A stretch of 64,000 nt of DNA, taken from NCBI RefSeq assembly GCF_001653235.2, contig NC_035794.1, forward strand, positions 4,320,549-4,384,548, given 5' to 3'. A program made the position numbers and the translations under genes. Under the pieces are notes generated by a model, which was not told the DNA's origin, made no database searches, and saw nothing but the letters and a program-made list of their open reading frames with translations. How positions within the stretch are numbered: the stretch's first letter is position 1; each line of letters starts with the position of its first letter. The DNA comes from Pochonia chlamydosporia 170. Its lineage: Eukaryota > Ascomycota > Sordariomycetes > Hypocreales > Clavicipitaceae. This document shows positions 25,301 through 35,183 of the stretch, piece after piece.

Positions 25301-25706
25301 AATGGCAAACACAGAAAGCGAAATGGCACATCAGATGTTCTCTTTGTCCCAAGAGCTTGGAGTTCGGCCTGAATTCACGAACCTTGGTGGGACCATTGAT
25401 ATTGCTCCCCTTGCTGATGTGATCGCATCCGTGACAACCGCTGTTACCACAGAACCCCCAACACAGACTGGCATACACATTATGAACCATTACGGCACTT
25501 CAAGAATGAGAACGGATGCTCTGGCGACGGTTGTCAAAGACTTGTTTGAAAAAGATGAGAATGATAATGTTCAAAAGCTGCCCGTTGTCTCCGCCTTGCA
25601 CTGGGTGGGATTAGCGAAGCAGGCTGGGTTGTTTGAGTGGTTCTTTACGTCGCAGAATCTAGTTGTAGAGGATGAAAAAGGACATATGATTCTTAGTAGG
25701 CGTTAA
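13319..25706 (+). CDS. Hybrid PKS-NRPS, KS-MAT-DH-cMT-KR-ACP-C-A-T-R/DKC, with a lesion in the KS
   Basis: A highly reducing iterative PKS fused to one NRPS module makes a polyketide, links it to an amino acid and releases it, usually as a tetramic acid. Exons by eye: 13319-13645, 13727-14029, 14132-14564, 14624-14829, 14891-22714 and 22783-25706 (about 4,000 residues). Motifs: KS DTACSSS (13919) and HAHGTGT (14443); MAT GHSSG (15528); DH HALQG (16519); c[11 protein letters not shown] (17860); KR GLSGELG with a GQSTYVMAN active-site region; ACP GADSIMA (20905); C HHISMDG (21735); [12 protein letters not shown] (23272); T GGNSLL (24529); terminal reductase TGATGSLG (24764) and YLSSK. No active ER domain is evident, matching the separate ER gene. 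Oddity: after YESL the frame meets TAG at 13646-13648 where EAAG and a GT donor are expected. Acceptor 13726 and branch site CTAAC survive. Otherwise uninterrupted. Confidence 0.9.
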
Positions 25707-26387
25707 ATTGGAATAAGAACCGGGTGTTACAGATGGTTTATCATGTATTTAATAACAATTGCTAACTACGACTTGTTGTATTTTGCTCCTGGCAGGTAGC
25801 ACTGTTTAAATTCGAACCTTGTACTAAGACTTATGGATATATTAGGGTTCCTCTATATTATTCCATTTTGGAAAGCAAATACACATTCCACACCGTGGTG
25901 GCCAGTATTGACACATCGCTCGCCGGGACAGTCCCGTTTTCCATCGTCAACAACGTTCGATGTCTGAAATCTTGTACCCTTGGGCCAAAGACGGTCCTCC
26001 GAATATACCATCACCCGAATCCTTGGCCTTATTCTCGATCTACATTGATTGCTTTAGACTTAGAATGTAGTACTAAACGAGAATCCTTTTCTAGGCACGA
26101 GAAACAGTCAGGCCCAACCCCACATAGTCATTATCTCCTTCATTCCAACGCAATAAACCGCTCAGTGCAATCCTCCATATGATAAGAGAGTTGTTTCCGG
26201 AAATAGCACAGCGCTGCAACCGAGATATGTCCCACATTCGACGAGTCAGGGTTGGTTCATCAAGTAGTACTCGAAATCTTGCCACCAACCGAATCTATCT
26301 ACATAGCCTATACACAGAGCAACATACATTTTGGTGGTTGGCCTCTATCAGGCCACTTCTCAGGACCTGTCAATCACTCCAGTTCAT
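25707..26387. other. Convergent intergenic region, no gene seen
   Basis: Lies between the 3' ends of the PKS-NRPS (+) and the aldolase (-), so it should hold both terminators/polyadenylation regions. AT-rich stretches near 25740-25870 fit this. Short ORFs here carry no motif. Confidence 0.4.
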
Positions 26388-27321
26388 TCAGTTCGGTGGA
26401 ACAGTTCTATCTACACTTGTCACAGCGGCTGCACACTCTATGGCGCCGAGGGCAAGAACATTGGAATCCTGTTGGCACAGCATGAATCGTACCTGCAGAG
26501 TGTTGATAGCCCAGTCTTGAAATTCCTTGTTGTTGTAGAGGCCGGCCAGGCCCATGATCTTCCCATGCCGACGGCACGCGGCACTCACCACTTCAAGAGC
26601 TGACCGAAATCGCTTTGACTCGAAATTCCCAGGCAGTCCCATATCTGTGGACAAGTCGATACATCCAACGAGGAGGACATCCACGCCTTCTACAGCCGCA
26701 ATGGAATCGATATTTTCGATGCTGTCGGCCGCCTCAACCATGACCACCACCGACGATGCCCTTGTATCACAAGACTCAACGATCATGTGTAATGGTGTCA
26801 CCTGTAAACCCAGAACTGGTTGTTGGCCCCACATAGACCTTCGTCCTTTTGGCGGGAACTTGCAAGAATCTACTGCATTCCTTGCGTCCGAGGCTGTGTG
26901 GATGTGTGGAAATATGATGCCCATGGCGCCTCCATCAAGCACCTGCTGAACAAACCCCATACCGCACTGATATGGTACGCGGGTGAAAGGCGTCACGCCG
27001 CTGAGCAGCCCAGCGCATGCAATTGCGCTTGCGTCTGCGAGTGAGAGTGTAGAGTGCTCCAAGTCGATAAACAAGGCGTCGAAGCCAGCGTTCTTCGCAA
27101 GTTGAACGACAAGCGGATTCGTAACTAGTCGAACGCCAAGCGCCTGTGGCAATAATCAGCATTTGTCTCGCGCGGCACGGTGCCGCACAGAGTGAACCAT
27201 GTTGGGCAAGGAATGAGTTCTGGCCGTTGAATCACGTATCCAACGAGAATACCATTTGACATACCTTGCACAGTCGGCCAGACGCAGCCTTGCTAGCCAA
27301 GACATTGTTGTACGCCGTCAT
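26388..27321 (-). CDS. HpcH/HpaI-family aldolase (CghB-like)
   Basis: A class II, divalent-metal-dependent aldolase of the 2,4-dihydroxyhept-2-ene-1,7-dioate aldolase family. Exon 1 (27321-27265, 19 codons, starting ATG ACG GCG) ends in LCK|GTATGT. A 121-bp intron (27264-27144) ends in CAG, and exon 2 (27143-26388) completes about 271 residues. Motifs include GVRLVTNPLVVQLAKNAGFD, LFIDLEHSTLS (catalytic Asp/His region), KGRRSMWG, a metal-ligand Glu in VMVEAADSIENI and a metal-ligand Asp in GCIDLSTDMG. In the known Sch 210972 pathway a homologue is proposed to join pyruvate units on the way to 4-hydroxy-4-methylglutamate, the amino acid taken by the NRPS. The same job is inferred here from position between the PKS-NRPS and the trans-ER. 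No lesion seen. Confidence 0.85.
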
Positions 27322-27780
27322 CCTCGAGAGTAGGTATAACCAGAAGAGATTGTTGAGAAAGGATTCAAATTAGGAAGATAGTGGATAGAGGTCGGCTGCC
27401 TTATATGGCGCTCAAACGTTAGTTTTTGCTGCTTCATACAACGTCACAAGTAGCCTGCCGGTGAGTCGAGCACGTAGCAGCATCAACTTCTCTCAGAAAT
27501 GGTGGCTTCCACCGAATTACTCCGTAGATTAGCGGTACGGTGCAGTTACAAGTAGCATGCCACCGAATTCTCGCACATGGAGTAGCCCAACCCAAAAACA
27601 AAACCTGCTTCCATTTGTACCATAGAAAAAGGCTTGGAAAATATTCTACTCTATGCCATAGGGTAAGGAAACTCCATTCGACGCAGACAAGGCAATTCAC
27701 AACAGGCAATATCAGTATCATGATCCATATAGCTAGGCTGTTTCAGATTTATTTGTGGCCCGGCAGTTTCCTCTGTTTCA
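27322..27780 (-). promoter_or_regulatory. Aldolase promoter / ER 3' region
   Basis: About 460 bp upstream of the aldolase and downstream of the enoyl reductase stop, both on the minus strand. No gene is supported. Confidence 0.35.
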
Positions 27781-28929
27781 TCATAATGTATAAATCAGTT
27801 TCTGCCCGGACACTTTCTTCGCTCGAATGTCCTCAAACCCTTCCAAAGCGCCTGCAAGACCCGTGTCCCTAATCAGTTGTGGGTGCGTACGAATCAACCC
27901 GCGGTCTAGAAGTCCCTGTAGAGTTCGATTCCACACTTCACAGAATGCCTTTGCAGTCGGATTAGCCCTGCGACCATGCGGTGCCGGCCAGCCGACAACT
28001 TCGCCAATCATCTCCGGGCCAAGAACCCAGTCCGGACGGACAACTGCACGGGTCGCCGCAATGGCTTCACTGTATGGATCGAGAGCCACGTAACGTCCTC
28101 CAGATCGGCCAAGCGCTGCGTAGCACAGGCGTGTGGTTTCAGTAGTGGTGATGCAGTCCAGCGCAAAACGTAACCCATTGCGAGTATAGGCTCGAATGTC
28201 ATCTGCGGCAGTTGGTGATGCATGATTGAAAACGACATCGACTCCATAAGACCGGACCAGGTCAAAATTACGCTCAGAACAGGTTGCCACAACGCTAAAA
28301 CCTGCCATCTTCAGCAGTTGGATAGCACATGTGCCCGTTGAACTCGATCCTCCACTGACCAGAACCGTCGTCCGTTTGCCGGCAGCTCCCCCAAAGTTGT
28401 TGATATTGATCTTCGGCCCTGGCAGCACTGGTGGCGACACCTCGCTGTTGAGTGGCTCCAAATTTGGTCCTGCTGGGAGACCCATGGTATGAAAGAGCGC
28501 CCACGCTACGGTGTACCAGGAGTTTCCGATGCCAGCTGATTGGGCAAAGGTCCAGTCATTGCGCATCTTGAGGACGCATCGAGCTGGTGCGACAGAATGT
28601 TGGGCAAATGCGCCAATCTTCGGGCGTAATGGGTTCATGCCCATGATGGCGGCGCTTACACAGTCTCCAGGACGTAATCCCCAGTCTTTCGTAGCTACGG
28701 GACCAGCCGCTGTCACAATGCCTGCAAACTCACAGCCAGAGATGGCTCCTGTGGTGTGGTACCCGCCCGTCATCTTGGTGTCGACTGGGTTGAGCGAAAT
28801 TGCCTTTACCTCAACAGCTACTTGGTCGTCTTCAAGCGGCGCTGGTGGCATTGGCGCGTAGTTTGAGAGAACAATGTCCCCGTCAGAGCCACCAATGAGA
28901 GCAGCCTGGGTCTTGCTTGCAACCGTCAT
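27781..28929 (-). CDS. Trans-acting enoyl reductase (LovC/CcsC/CghC type)
   Basis: A single-exon, 382-residue NADPH-dependent MDR-superfamily reductase starting at the ATG at 28929. The GroES-like N-terminal part has VEVKAISLNPVDTKM and GCEFAGIV, and the Rossmann motif is VLVSGGSSSTGTCAIQLLK. A cysteine-containing CSERNFDLVRSYG follows, where this family binds the adenine/phosphate part of NADPH. The C-terminal part (EVWNRTLQGLLDRGLI) is characteristic of polyketide-associated ERs. These proteins dock to iterative PKSs whose internal ER is lost and reduce the enoyl intermediate at programmed cycles. That fits the neighbouring synthase, which lacks a recognisable active ER. The gene is complete and lies in the same orientation as the aldolase and the cluster regulator. 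Confidence 0.92.
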   Translation of the reverse strand: MTVASKTQAALIGGSDGDIVLSNYAPMPPAPLEDDQVAVEVKAISLNPVDTKMTGGYHTTGAISGCEFAGIVTAAGPVATKDWGLRPGDCVSAAIMGMNPLRPKIGAFAQHSVAPARCVLKMRNDWTFAQSAGIGNSWYTVAWALFHTMGLPAGPNLEPLNSEVSPPVLPGPKININNFGGAAGKRTTVLVSGGSSSTGTCAIQLLKMAGFSVVATCSERNFDLVRSYGVDVVFNHASPTAADDIRAYTRNGLRFALDCITTTETTRLCYAALGRSGGRYVALDPYSEAIAATRAVVRPDWVLGPEMIGEVVGWPAPHGRRANPTAKAFCEVWNRTLQGLLDRGLIRTHPQLIRDTGLAGALEGFEDIRAKKVSGQKLIYTL

Positions 28930-30145
28930 GTTGGATGATGTCGTTTTTCGAGATCTGAGGTTGTTGATGTTGTCCCTCGCAGTTTGACCGCCTGCGTACT
29001 GGTGTGTATCTTATTTATTTTGACACGAATAACGCTGTACCACGATTATCTGGCGTTTGGATTGTTGAGCTCTCCATCTGATTGTTGCGTTCCGCCAATG
29101 TCTCTCTTTTTTTCGCATCTCTTCGTTGTTCATTTGCCGATACCTCAGGGTTGCATACGGCGGAGGGGCAAAACATGGTGGCAGTATCGGCATAGTTCGG
29201 AGGAATTCGGCCGACTTGTTCAACTTTGTCGATGTCTGTTCATATTCGTCTCGGCAATTTTGCAAATTTCTGAGCAGGGGGTTACGATGACGATCAACCG
29301 CGTGGCCATAATCAGGGTCAATAATCATCCCGCCCCCAACGGAGGAAAATGGACCATGTTGCAGGACACGGTGGGGTATGTTGGAGCGGTTGGATCGTGA
29401 GACCCTTGTTGAAAGAACCAGACATTAGTACATATTCGGGATAGACATGTTTCCAAGCATGGCAGGTACCTAACACCACCTACGTAACCAGCTTAAAATG
29501 TCAACCTGCATGATGGCCAAGAGCTGGCTGGCTGTGGCAAACTGGAAGTCAACTTCCAATACCGTCCTTCGGATGAGGCCCCGGAGTTGGTCCCAGTCTT
29601 GCTCTCTCCCGGTGTCTGTCTGCAAATGAATTAGCTAATCAAGAAAGCCAGATCTCCTCTGTTGACTATGCTGGGTATATGCCGGGAACAATTTCCAGCC
29701 GAATGACACAGGGGAGGAAGGTAGAGATGTGAGCCCGACAGCAAAGTATTATCAAATGAAAAAGAAAGAGTTAAAAATGAACCTCTCTAAGCAACAACAA
29801 CTTCCACCTTGAAGCAAGCTTGGATGTTCAATTCTAGGTGAATGTAATTAACCCCTTAAGTGGAATGAACAGCATTGGTATACTCCATAGATACGTCGGA
29901 GACACACCGACTCCTGGTGCTGTAGCACACAGAGCGTAGCATTGTCTATGCCGCCTAACATCTCCACAGTCCTCGATCATCACAAGATGTCGTTGATGAC
30001 GTGGTAGCAAGACTACCTCGGGACAGTGCAACTGAGACACGTGTCGCCAAATAGGATTGGTTAAAATCCAAGAGGACGAAATTAGAATGAAGATCAAATA
30101 ATAACAAATGTCCCGCAAATTTCAAAGAAATTCATACATCAGTTG
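28930..30145 (-). promoter_or_regulatory. ER promoter and spacer to the cluster regulator
   Basis: About 1.2 kb between the ER start codon and the 3' end of the regulator gene. A long plus-strand open frame at 28984-29400 lacks family features and looks accidental. No other gene is seen. Confidence 0.4.
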
Positions 30146-31480
30146 CTAAAATCCCATTCTTTCCCGCAAGAGTTCCTTTACTGACTGTACTTTTGCGCCT
30201 AGGCCTGCGCAACTATCGTGGAGGTCACCAGCTCCTTGGATGGCCTCCTGTGTTAGTAATCCTACCACGAGATTGCGTGCCACTGATCCTCCACGACCCA
30301 ACTGTCCCTCTATTTCGCGAAGTGCTCCCAGAAGCATGCACATTGCCGTATGAATCCTGCCAAGATCGGGCGTTGTGCTGGTACTGGGGAGTTCACCGAG
30401 CTGAAGTGTTGGACTTGTATTGGGGCCAATAATGACGCCGCTTTGGTAAGAAGTCGTATCCCCCCCATGAGATACACGGCTGAGGTGCGCCTGAAAGTGG
30501 CTAAGAACAATATCATAGATGCGCATTAGCCACATATATCCTCCTAGAACCAAGAGTGTTGATGCTGTATCGACTGTACCAACGGAGGTGACTGTGGCCT
30601 CGTGCCCATGTGACCGTGGTTCTCCTTGCCCGCCGGCGTCTGCGACTTGATTTCTAGAGGCTATTGATGTCCTTATAGTCACGCTGGCTCGATTCAGGAC
30701 TGGTCCAGCGACGACGCCAAATTCTTGGGAGAGGTGAAGTATAGTGCCGACTGGATAGTCGTCCATGCTTCGAGTGTAATCGTTCTGCCAGGGACCTTGC
30801 TCAAGGGTCTTCAGGCGTTGTTGAATGTCGGCAATCAAAGAGAGGAGCCGTTGCACAGGAGTCCAGCTACCTATCTCAGAGCTGTCACCAGGAGTGACGG
30901 GAACTCCAGTGGCTACTGTTAGAGTTGGCAGAAGCGATGGCGGAGGGGTCCAGGCAGCTGGATCCAAAGAGTCGGAGGCATCAAACATGTACGTCTCATC
31001 CAAGCCGAAGCCATGGTGTAACCACTCTGAATAGTTCCCATTGCTTGGATGCCCCGAAATTTCGTCGGATTCATGCAATGAGCCGACCATGAGACTGTCC
31101 CATGGGCCGACCGCATCGGGTCTGGCATCTACGGTCTCTATCGACTGTGGCTCAGACCCCGAGCTTGTCGAGAGATCGCATCCAACGGCCGACATCGACG
31201 CCGATGTAGGAGACGGGCTAGGCATCGATGCTGCCGCAGTCGTTGAGACAGTTGGTGTTTGTTTAGCCTGCGCTGGCGGCATCTTTTCATTGCTAGCTCG
31301 GGTCGCCCGCCGCCGTCGCCCAAACACACAAGGCACCTTGGCACGAGCACATCGCTCGCATGGCTCCGAGCCATCAGATTCCGGGGGCACAGTGCATTTA
31401 AGTTTATGGAGCCGACATCGGTCGCAAGACGACCTAATGGATTGGAGGTTGTTGGTGCCTGTGGTATTTGATGGTGCCAT
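30146..31480 (-). CDS. Zn2Cys6 cluster regulator (AflR-like)
   Basis: A predicted nuclear transcription factor of about 444 residues. The frame extends upstream to a TTG, but the first ATG is at 31480-31478 and is the likely start. The binuclear cluster is complete: CDRCRLHKLKC, a 9-12 residue loop, then CERCARAKVPC, followed by basic RRRR. A Ser/Thr/Pro-rich linker follows. The C-terminal half has helical segments (RLLSLIADIQQRLKTLE) and a C-terminal region (HTAMCMLLGALREIE, LVVGLLTQ) like AflR-type regulators of secondary-metabolite clusters. No intron or lesion was seen. Its position at the end of the cluster suggests it activates the cyclase, synthase, aldolase and ER genes. That is inference. 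Confidence 0.85.
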   Translation of the reverse strand: MAPSNTTGTNNLQSIRSSCDRCRLHKLKCTVPPESDGSEPCERCARAKVPCVFGRRRRATRASNEKMPPAQAKQTPTVSTTAAASMPSPSPTSASMSAVGCDLSTSSGSEPQSIETVDARPDAVGPWDSLMVGSLHESDEISGHPSNGNYSEWLHHGFGLDETYMFDASDSLDPAAWTPPPSLLPTLTVATGVPVTPGDSSEIGSWTPVQRLLSLIADIQQRLKTLEQGPWQNDYTRSMDDYPVGTILHLSQEFGVVAGPVLNRASVTIRTSIASRNQVADAGGQGEPRSHGHEATVTSVGTVDTASTLLVLGGYMWLMRIYDIVLSHFQAHLSRVSHGGDTTSYQSGVIIGPNTSPTLQLGELPSTSTTPDLGRIHTAMCMLLGALREIEGQLGRGGSVARNLVVGLLTQEAIQGAGDLHDSCAGLGAKVQSVKELLRERMGF

Positions 31481-34052
31481 GGGGTTTGTCGTTTGATTCA
31501 ACTTTGTCAGGCATAGGTAGTTTGAGGAGCAATGCTTCTAGAATGGTTCTGCTTTCGTCTCGCGAATCAAACAAGAAAGCCCATAATGGCATCGCAAGAT
31601 GAGAGCGGCGACAAAGTTATGTTATTGCTGCAACACGGCATATAAGAATCCCGGTGAGCACACAGCTGAGCTTGCTGACCGGGCGTCCTATCCGAGACGC
31701 TCAGACGCAATAGTAGTCGACACATTTGCCCGACTTACTGTTGTCTCTAGCTTACAAACTTTCTGGCCAAGCCGTCTTTCGATACCCTGCAGGATGACTT
31801 TCGGGGGTAGTATTGCATGCCAAGATGCGAAGCTGACCATGAGAGACCAGAAGAAACGGGCCATGCCTGCCAACAGCCAAGTCATCATAGTTTAGCGGTT
31901 CGTGGAATGAATAGAGTTGTGCCGCCGGCAGGATGACAGGGTTGAAGGTTATCAGCCTCATGTATCTCGAGCGAATGACACCATTTTAACCCCGCCACCC
32001 GGAACGCCATGTTACAGAGCGGAGCACTCGGATCGGACTTTGAATTCTCTGCGAATCTTGATTGCCACTTGTTGTCCCAAATCTTGCTGGGAAAGGGTGT
32101 TGCATGAAGGAAACGACGAGAAGACGCCACGCAGTGGAACATTGAGCGATCACAACCACATCTCCTATGTCCGGGGCTAGTAGCGAGGTGCTGTCTTTCG
32201 TGTTTATCCCGGCTTATGCAAACTTTACAACATTATGAGGTCTTTTTCACCCATGCCATAACGGGTTATGTGGCGACTACCACAAAGGGGTAACACTGTG
32301 GTCTACCCAGATTCCTGGTAGCGCATCGCTTTTGGTGGTGCGCGGGTGTAGGTAAACCCTTGTACTGACTACTGGGAAGAAAACTAGAGGTGTGATCTTG
32401 GAGTTTGTTGTAGTCGGAACGAGCTGGCCCCGGAGTTTAGTGTCTTTGCGCGGCCATCGGGACAGTAGAGCAGCACGCATTCTATTATGAGCGAGTTGAA
32501 GGAGTACTTTTGCACGCGATATTAGATGTCTAGTCCGAAGCCGAACTCAAGCTCCAGAGCCTGCCACGAAGCATACCCTGGTGAGGTCGCAGGCGGCTAC
32601 GAGCAGATGTGCTAGTCTCATGGCTTAATTGCAGCATACGTTGCACCATTTGTTCCCTTACCTTGGGGGTCGAGGGCCTGGTCAAGTACTTTGTTCTGTT
32701 GGGTAGCTCCGCGGGTTCTGTCTCACAGAGTAGCCAACTCTCAATGTAGCTGAATTCACGAGGGATATGTTATCTGGTCATAATCTATCGTGATTCCGCC
32801 AAACGTGTCTTATAATTGATCTTGGGTGTTACACGTCAGTCAGTTGTGGCTTTTTTTAGGGAACATTTGAGGTCTTCGATGTTCTAGTTGTCCGCCTTAA
32901 GGCGTTGTCTTAATGATGCAATGTTCTTTATGAACTGAATCATCCGCCTTTGTCTCGAACCTCTGTGCGGGTGATAGTGATTTGTTTGGCATCTTCTGTC
33001 CGGTTTATTAGTCGTAAAATGCAAGCTTCCTTTCGTGCATCTTGTCTAAAGTTGTGATCAGTCGTTTATAACCTGCAGCCATCAACCTCATCTCGAACTG
33101 TGCCTAAAACGGCCTCGACTTTGAACGGGACGTGCCAGCGGGTATCATCTCCAGGCTTGATGGGAAAACTGCCTCAGCGCACAACACCAGAACAAAATTC
33201 GAGCCAAGTTCCTATTGCCACAGGCTACAGGAGAAGAGCGGCAGAATCACGACGTGGTACTACATGCTGTTTAACTTTGGATGGCGTTATAGCATTCGGA
33301 CTGTAGATTTATTAACAGAACTTGAAGGCGGACTATTTCGTCTTTTATAGCTTAAACTCTCGCTTGACTATCCTCGTATTCGTGCTAGGTCCCAGATAAT
33401 TCTGTCGGGTCTTCGTACAACCCGGACTGGTAGCCTGTGCCAATCGTGGCAAGTTAGCAAGGCGTTTAATTAGCCCTGTGTATAACTTTGCAATTAAATT
33501 TGTCTTAAATAGTCTCATAAGGGCTATTGACCCCTCGGCAGAACAATAGCTATAACGATGTAGAGCTATTCTATCGGCCGTACACCTCTGTTAGAAAACT
33601 ACTTAGCTGATTATCCGTTCGATAATAATATCTCACTGCAAGTTTCCATTTATCCTGTATTGCTTAATTGCGCCTTGCCTTAAGAGGAAAGTTACATGTG
33701 GCAAAATAGGTAAAAGGTATCGTATATTTCTAATTCTAAACGTGATTCGAGGAATACTAAAGAATAATTCTGCCGTCGTAGCTAGGAAGATAAAGTGTCT
33801 CTAGGGTGTGTCTACGACAAAATAGCCTATTTAGCGAAGCACAAAAAGCATAGAAAAGATAGTTTATAAATTTCAGGCAGTATTACTATTATTTATTGTA
33901 GTACATAACAATTTAGTAAACTCACTGCGGTAGCTTGAGGTAAAACGAATACTATGTATTATCTTTCCTAACTTTAGCTATTATTATACTGTGAAGCGCA
34001 TTTCCCCTTTTATATCTGTAACCTCAAGTCTGTGTCTTAATATGTGTATATC
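31481..34052. other. Long gene-poor region, AT-rich in its right half
   Basis: About 2.6 kb without a supported gene. The left 0.4 kb is the regulator promoter. From about 33300 the sequence becomes clearly AT-rich with stops in all frames. Such a change of composition is common at degenerated repeats and cluster edges, but I could not find inverted or direct termini here. Confidence 0.4.
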
Positions 34053-35183
34053 TTAAAACCCAGCGCAAGCAAACTCCTTTTGAGAGGATGATGACCGTGT
34101 GTCTTGGGCAGCATCTATGTCACTAGGTGTTGCAGATTCTCTAGTTATCTCCGACCGTGTTATACTTGTCTCTCGTTGCTGTGGTACATGCTCACTATCT
34201 GTTATTACGACGATTTCTGTTGTCTTAATAACAGAGTTGTTTGTTTTGCTAAGGTCAGGGACAGCGGCTACATCTCCAACTCTTCCAGCATATATATAGG
34301 CTTTCTGTCCACAGTGTCGCTGATCTCCAGCATTCTGTCCCGTCGCTGTGTGGGTAATAATGCTCCCCAATTGTGTCGTGCAGTTATTATCGTTGCTGTA
34401 TTGGTTCCAGGCATTGTTTCGAGGTTGAACAACCTCAACCAGGCGGTTAAGGATGTTAAACTCAAGTTTGAGCTTGATGCTGTAGGCAGCGCCCTTGTAT
34501 GCCGTTTGGACATTGTAAAGGTTGCAGAACTCCAATGTAATAATAGTAACATCGAGTACGACAATAAGAATATTAGAGCTTAAAAGGTGTCTCATCATCT
34601 TTTGATTTGAGTTCCCGCTGTTAATATTTCGAACTCGCAGAATTTTTATCGTCTCATAAATGTATAACCCAGAAAGCACAACTTCTTGAAGAAAGAAGAG
34701 CGTAACTTGCACTTTTTCGTAGATATTATATATGCCGAGAAATGGGGAAGGATTGTCGGAGTTAGCCCCATAGATAAGCACTGTAGTAGGAACGTGACCG
34801 ATAATTGCGTTGGTAATAATCATGATTACAACAGCTCGAAGTCGATTTTGGTTGCGAACTATAATATGCAATCTGGAGTAAAGCACAACAGACTGCCCCG
34901 TAACCATAGGATACCAGCCAAGCATAATTAATGTAGTGCTTATGTAAGAGTTTGTAACAATCTTGAAATCTCGAAGAAGGAAGCCAATTTGGTGCACCGC
35001 AATACCTACGGTAGCAAATATAAAGCTCCAAAAATAAAGTCCGCTGCGTTTCTTAAATGTTGTAATAATAATAAACACAAGTTCGATAGAATTGTATATA
35101 GCGATTGCCAGAAAGCTGCCTATGGCAATAGCGGTACCATATGGGACCTCAGGGTCCTTAGACATGCTGTCGCTTGGAGCCAT
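34053..35183 (-). CDS. Seven-transmembrane DUF7703-type membrane protein
   Basis: 376 residues from the ATG at 35183, uninterrupted. About seven hydrophobic helices fill residues 17-255, beginning with AIAIYNSIELVFIIIT and including LYFWSFIFATVGIA, GWYPMVTGQSVVLYSRLH, TNAIIGHVPTTVLIYG and FFLQEVVLSGLYIYETIK. A hydrophilic, Ser/Thr/Glu-rich cytoplasmic tail of about 120 residues follows. The order SGLYFWSF, TGQSVVLYSRLHL, YEKVQV, LYIYETIK and YSIKLKLEFNILNRLVE is what I know from the fungal DUF7703 (GPCR-like, function unknown) family. Gene and flanks are notably AT-rich compared with the metabolite cluster. It has no clear functional link to neighbours. Confidence 0.8.
   Translation of the reverse strand: MAPSDSMSKDPEVPYGTAIAIGSFLAIAIYNSIELVFIIITTFKKRSGLYFWSFIFATVGIAVHQIGFLLRDFKIVTNSYISTTLIMLGWYPMVTGQSVVLYSRLHIIVRNQNRLRAVVIMIITNAIIGHVPTTVLIYGANSDNPSPFLGIYNIYEKVQVTLFFLQEVVLSGLYIYETIKILRVRNINSGNSNQKMMRHLLSSNILIVVLDVTIITLEFCNLYNVQTAYKGAAYSIKLKLEFNILNRLVEVVQPRNNAWNQYSNDNNCTTQLGSIITHTATGQNAGDQRHCGQKAYIYAGRVGDVAAVPDLSKTNNSVIKTTEIVVITDSEHVPQQRETSITRSEITRESATPSDIDAAQDTRSSSSQKEFACAGF

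Noticed and set aside
22783..25706. The A-T-R part as an independent NRPS-like gene
   Set aside because: A 68-bp intron (22715-22782) joins it in phase with the C domain. The ATG at 22791 is internal.
28984..29400. 138-codon plus-strand ORF between ER and regulator
   Set aside because: Frequent basic and cysteine residues without motif, no signal or domain, and it lies in the ER promoter. Probably accidental.
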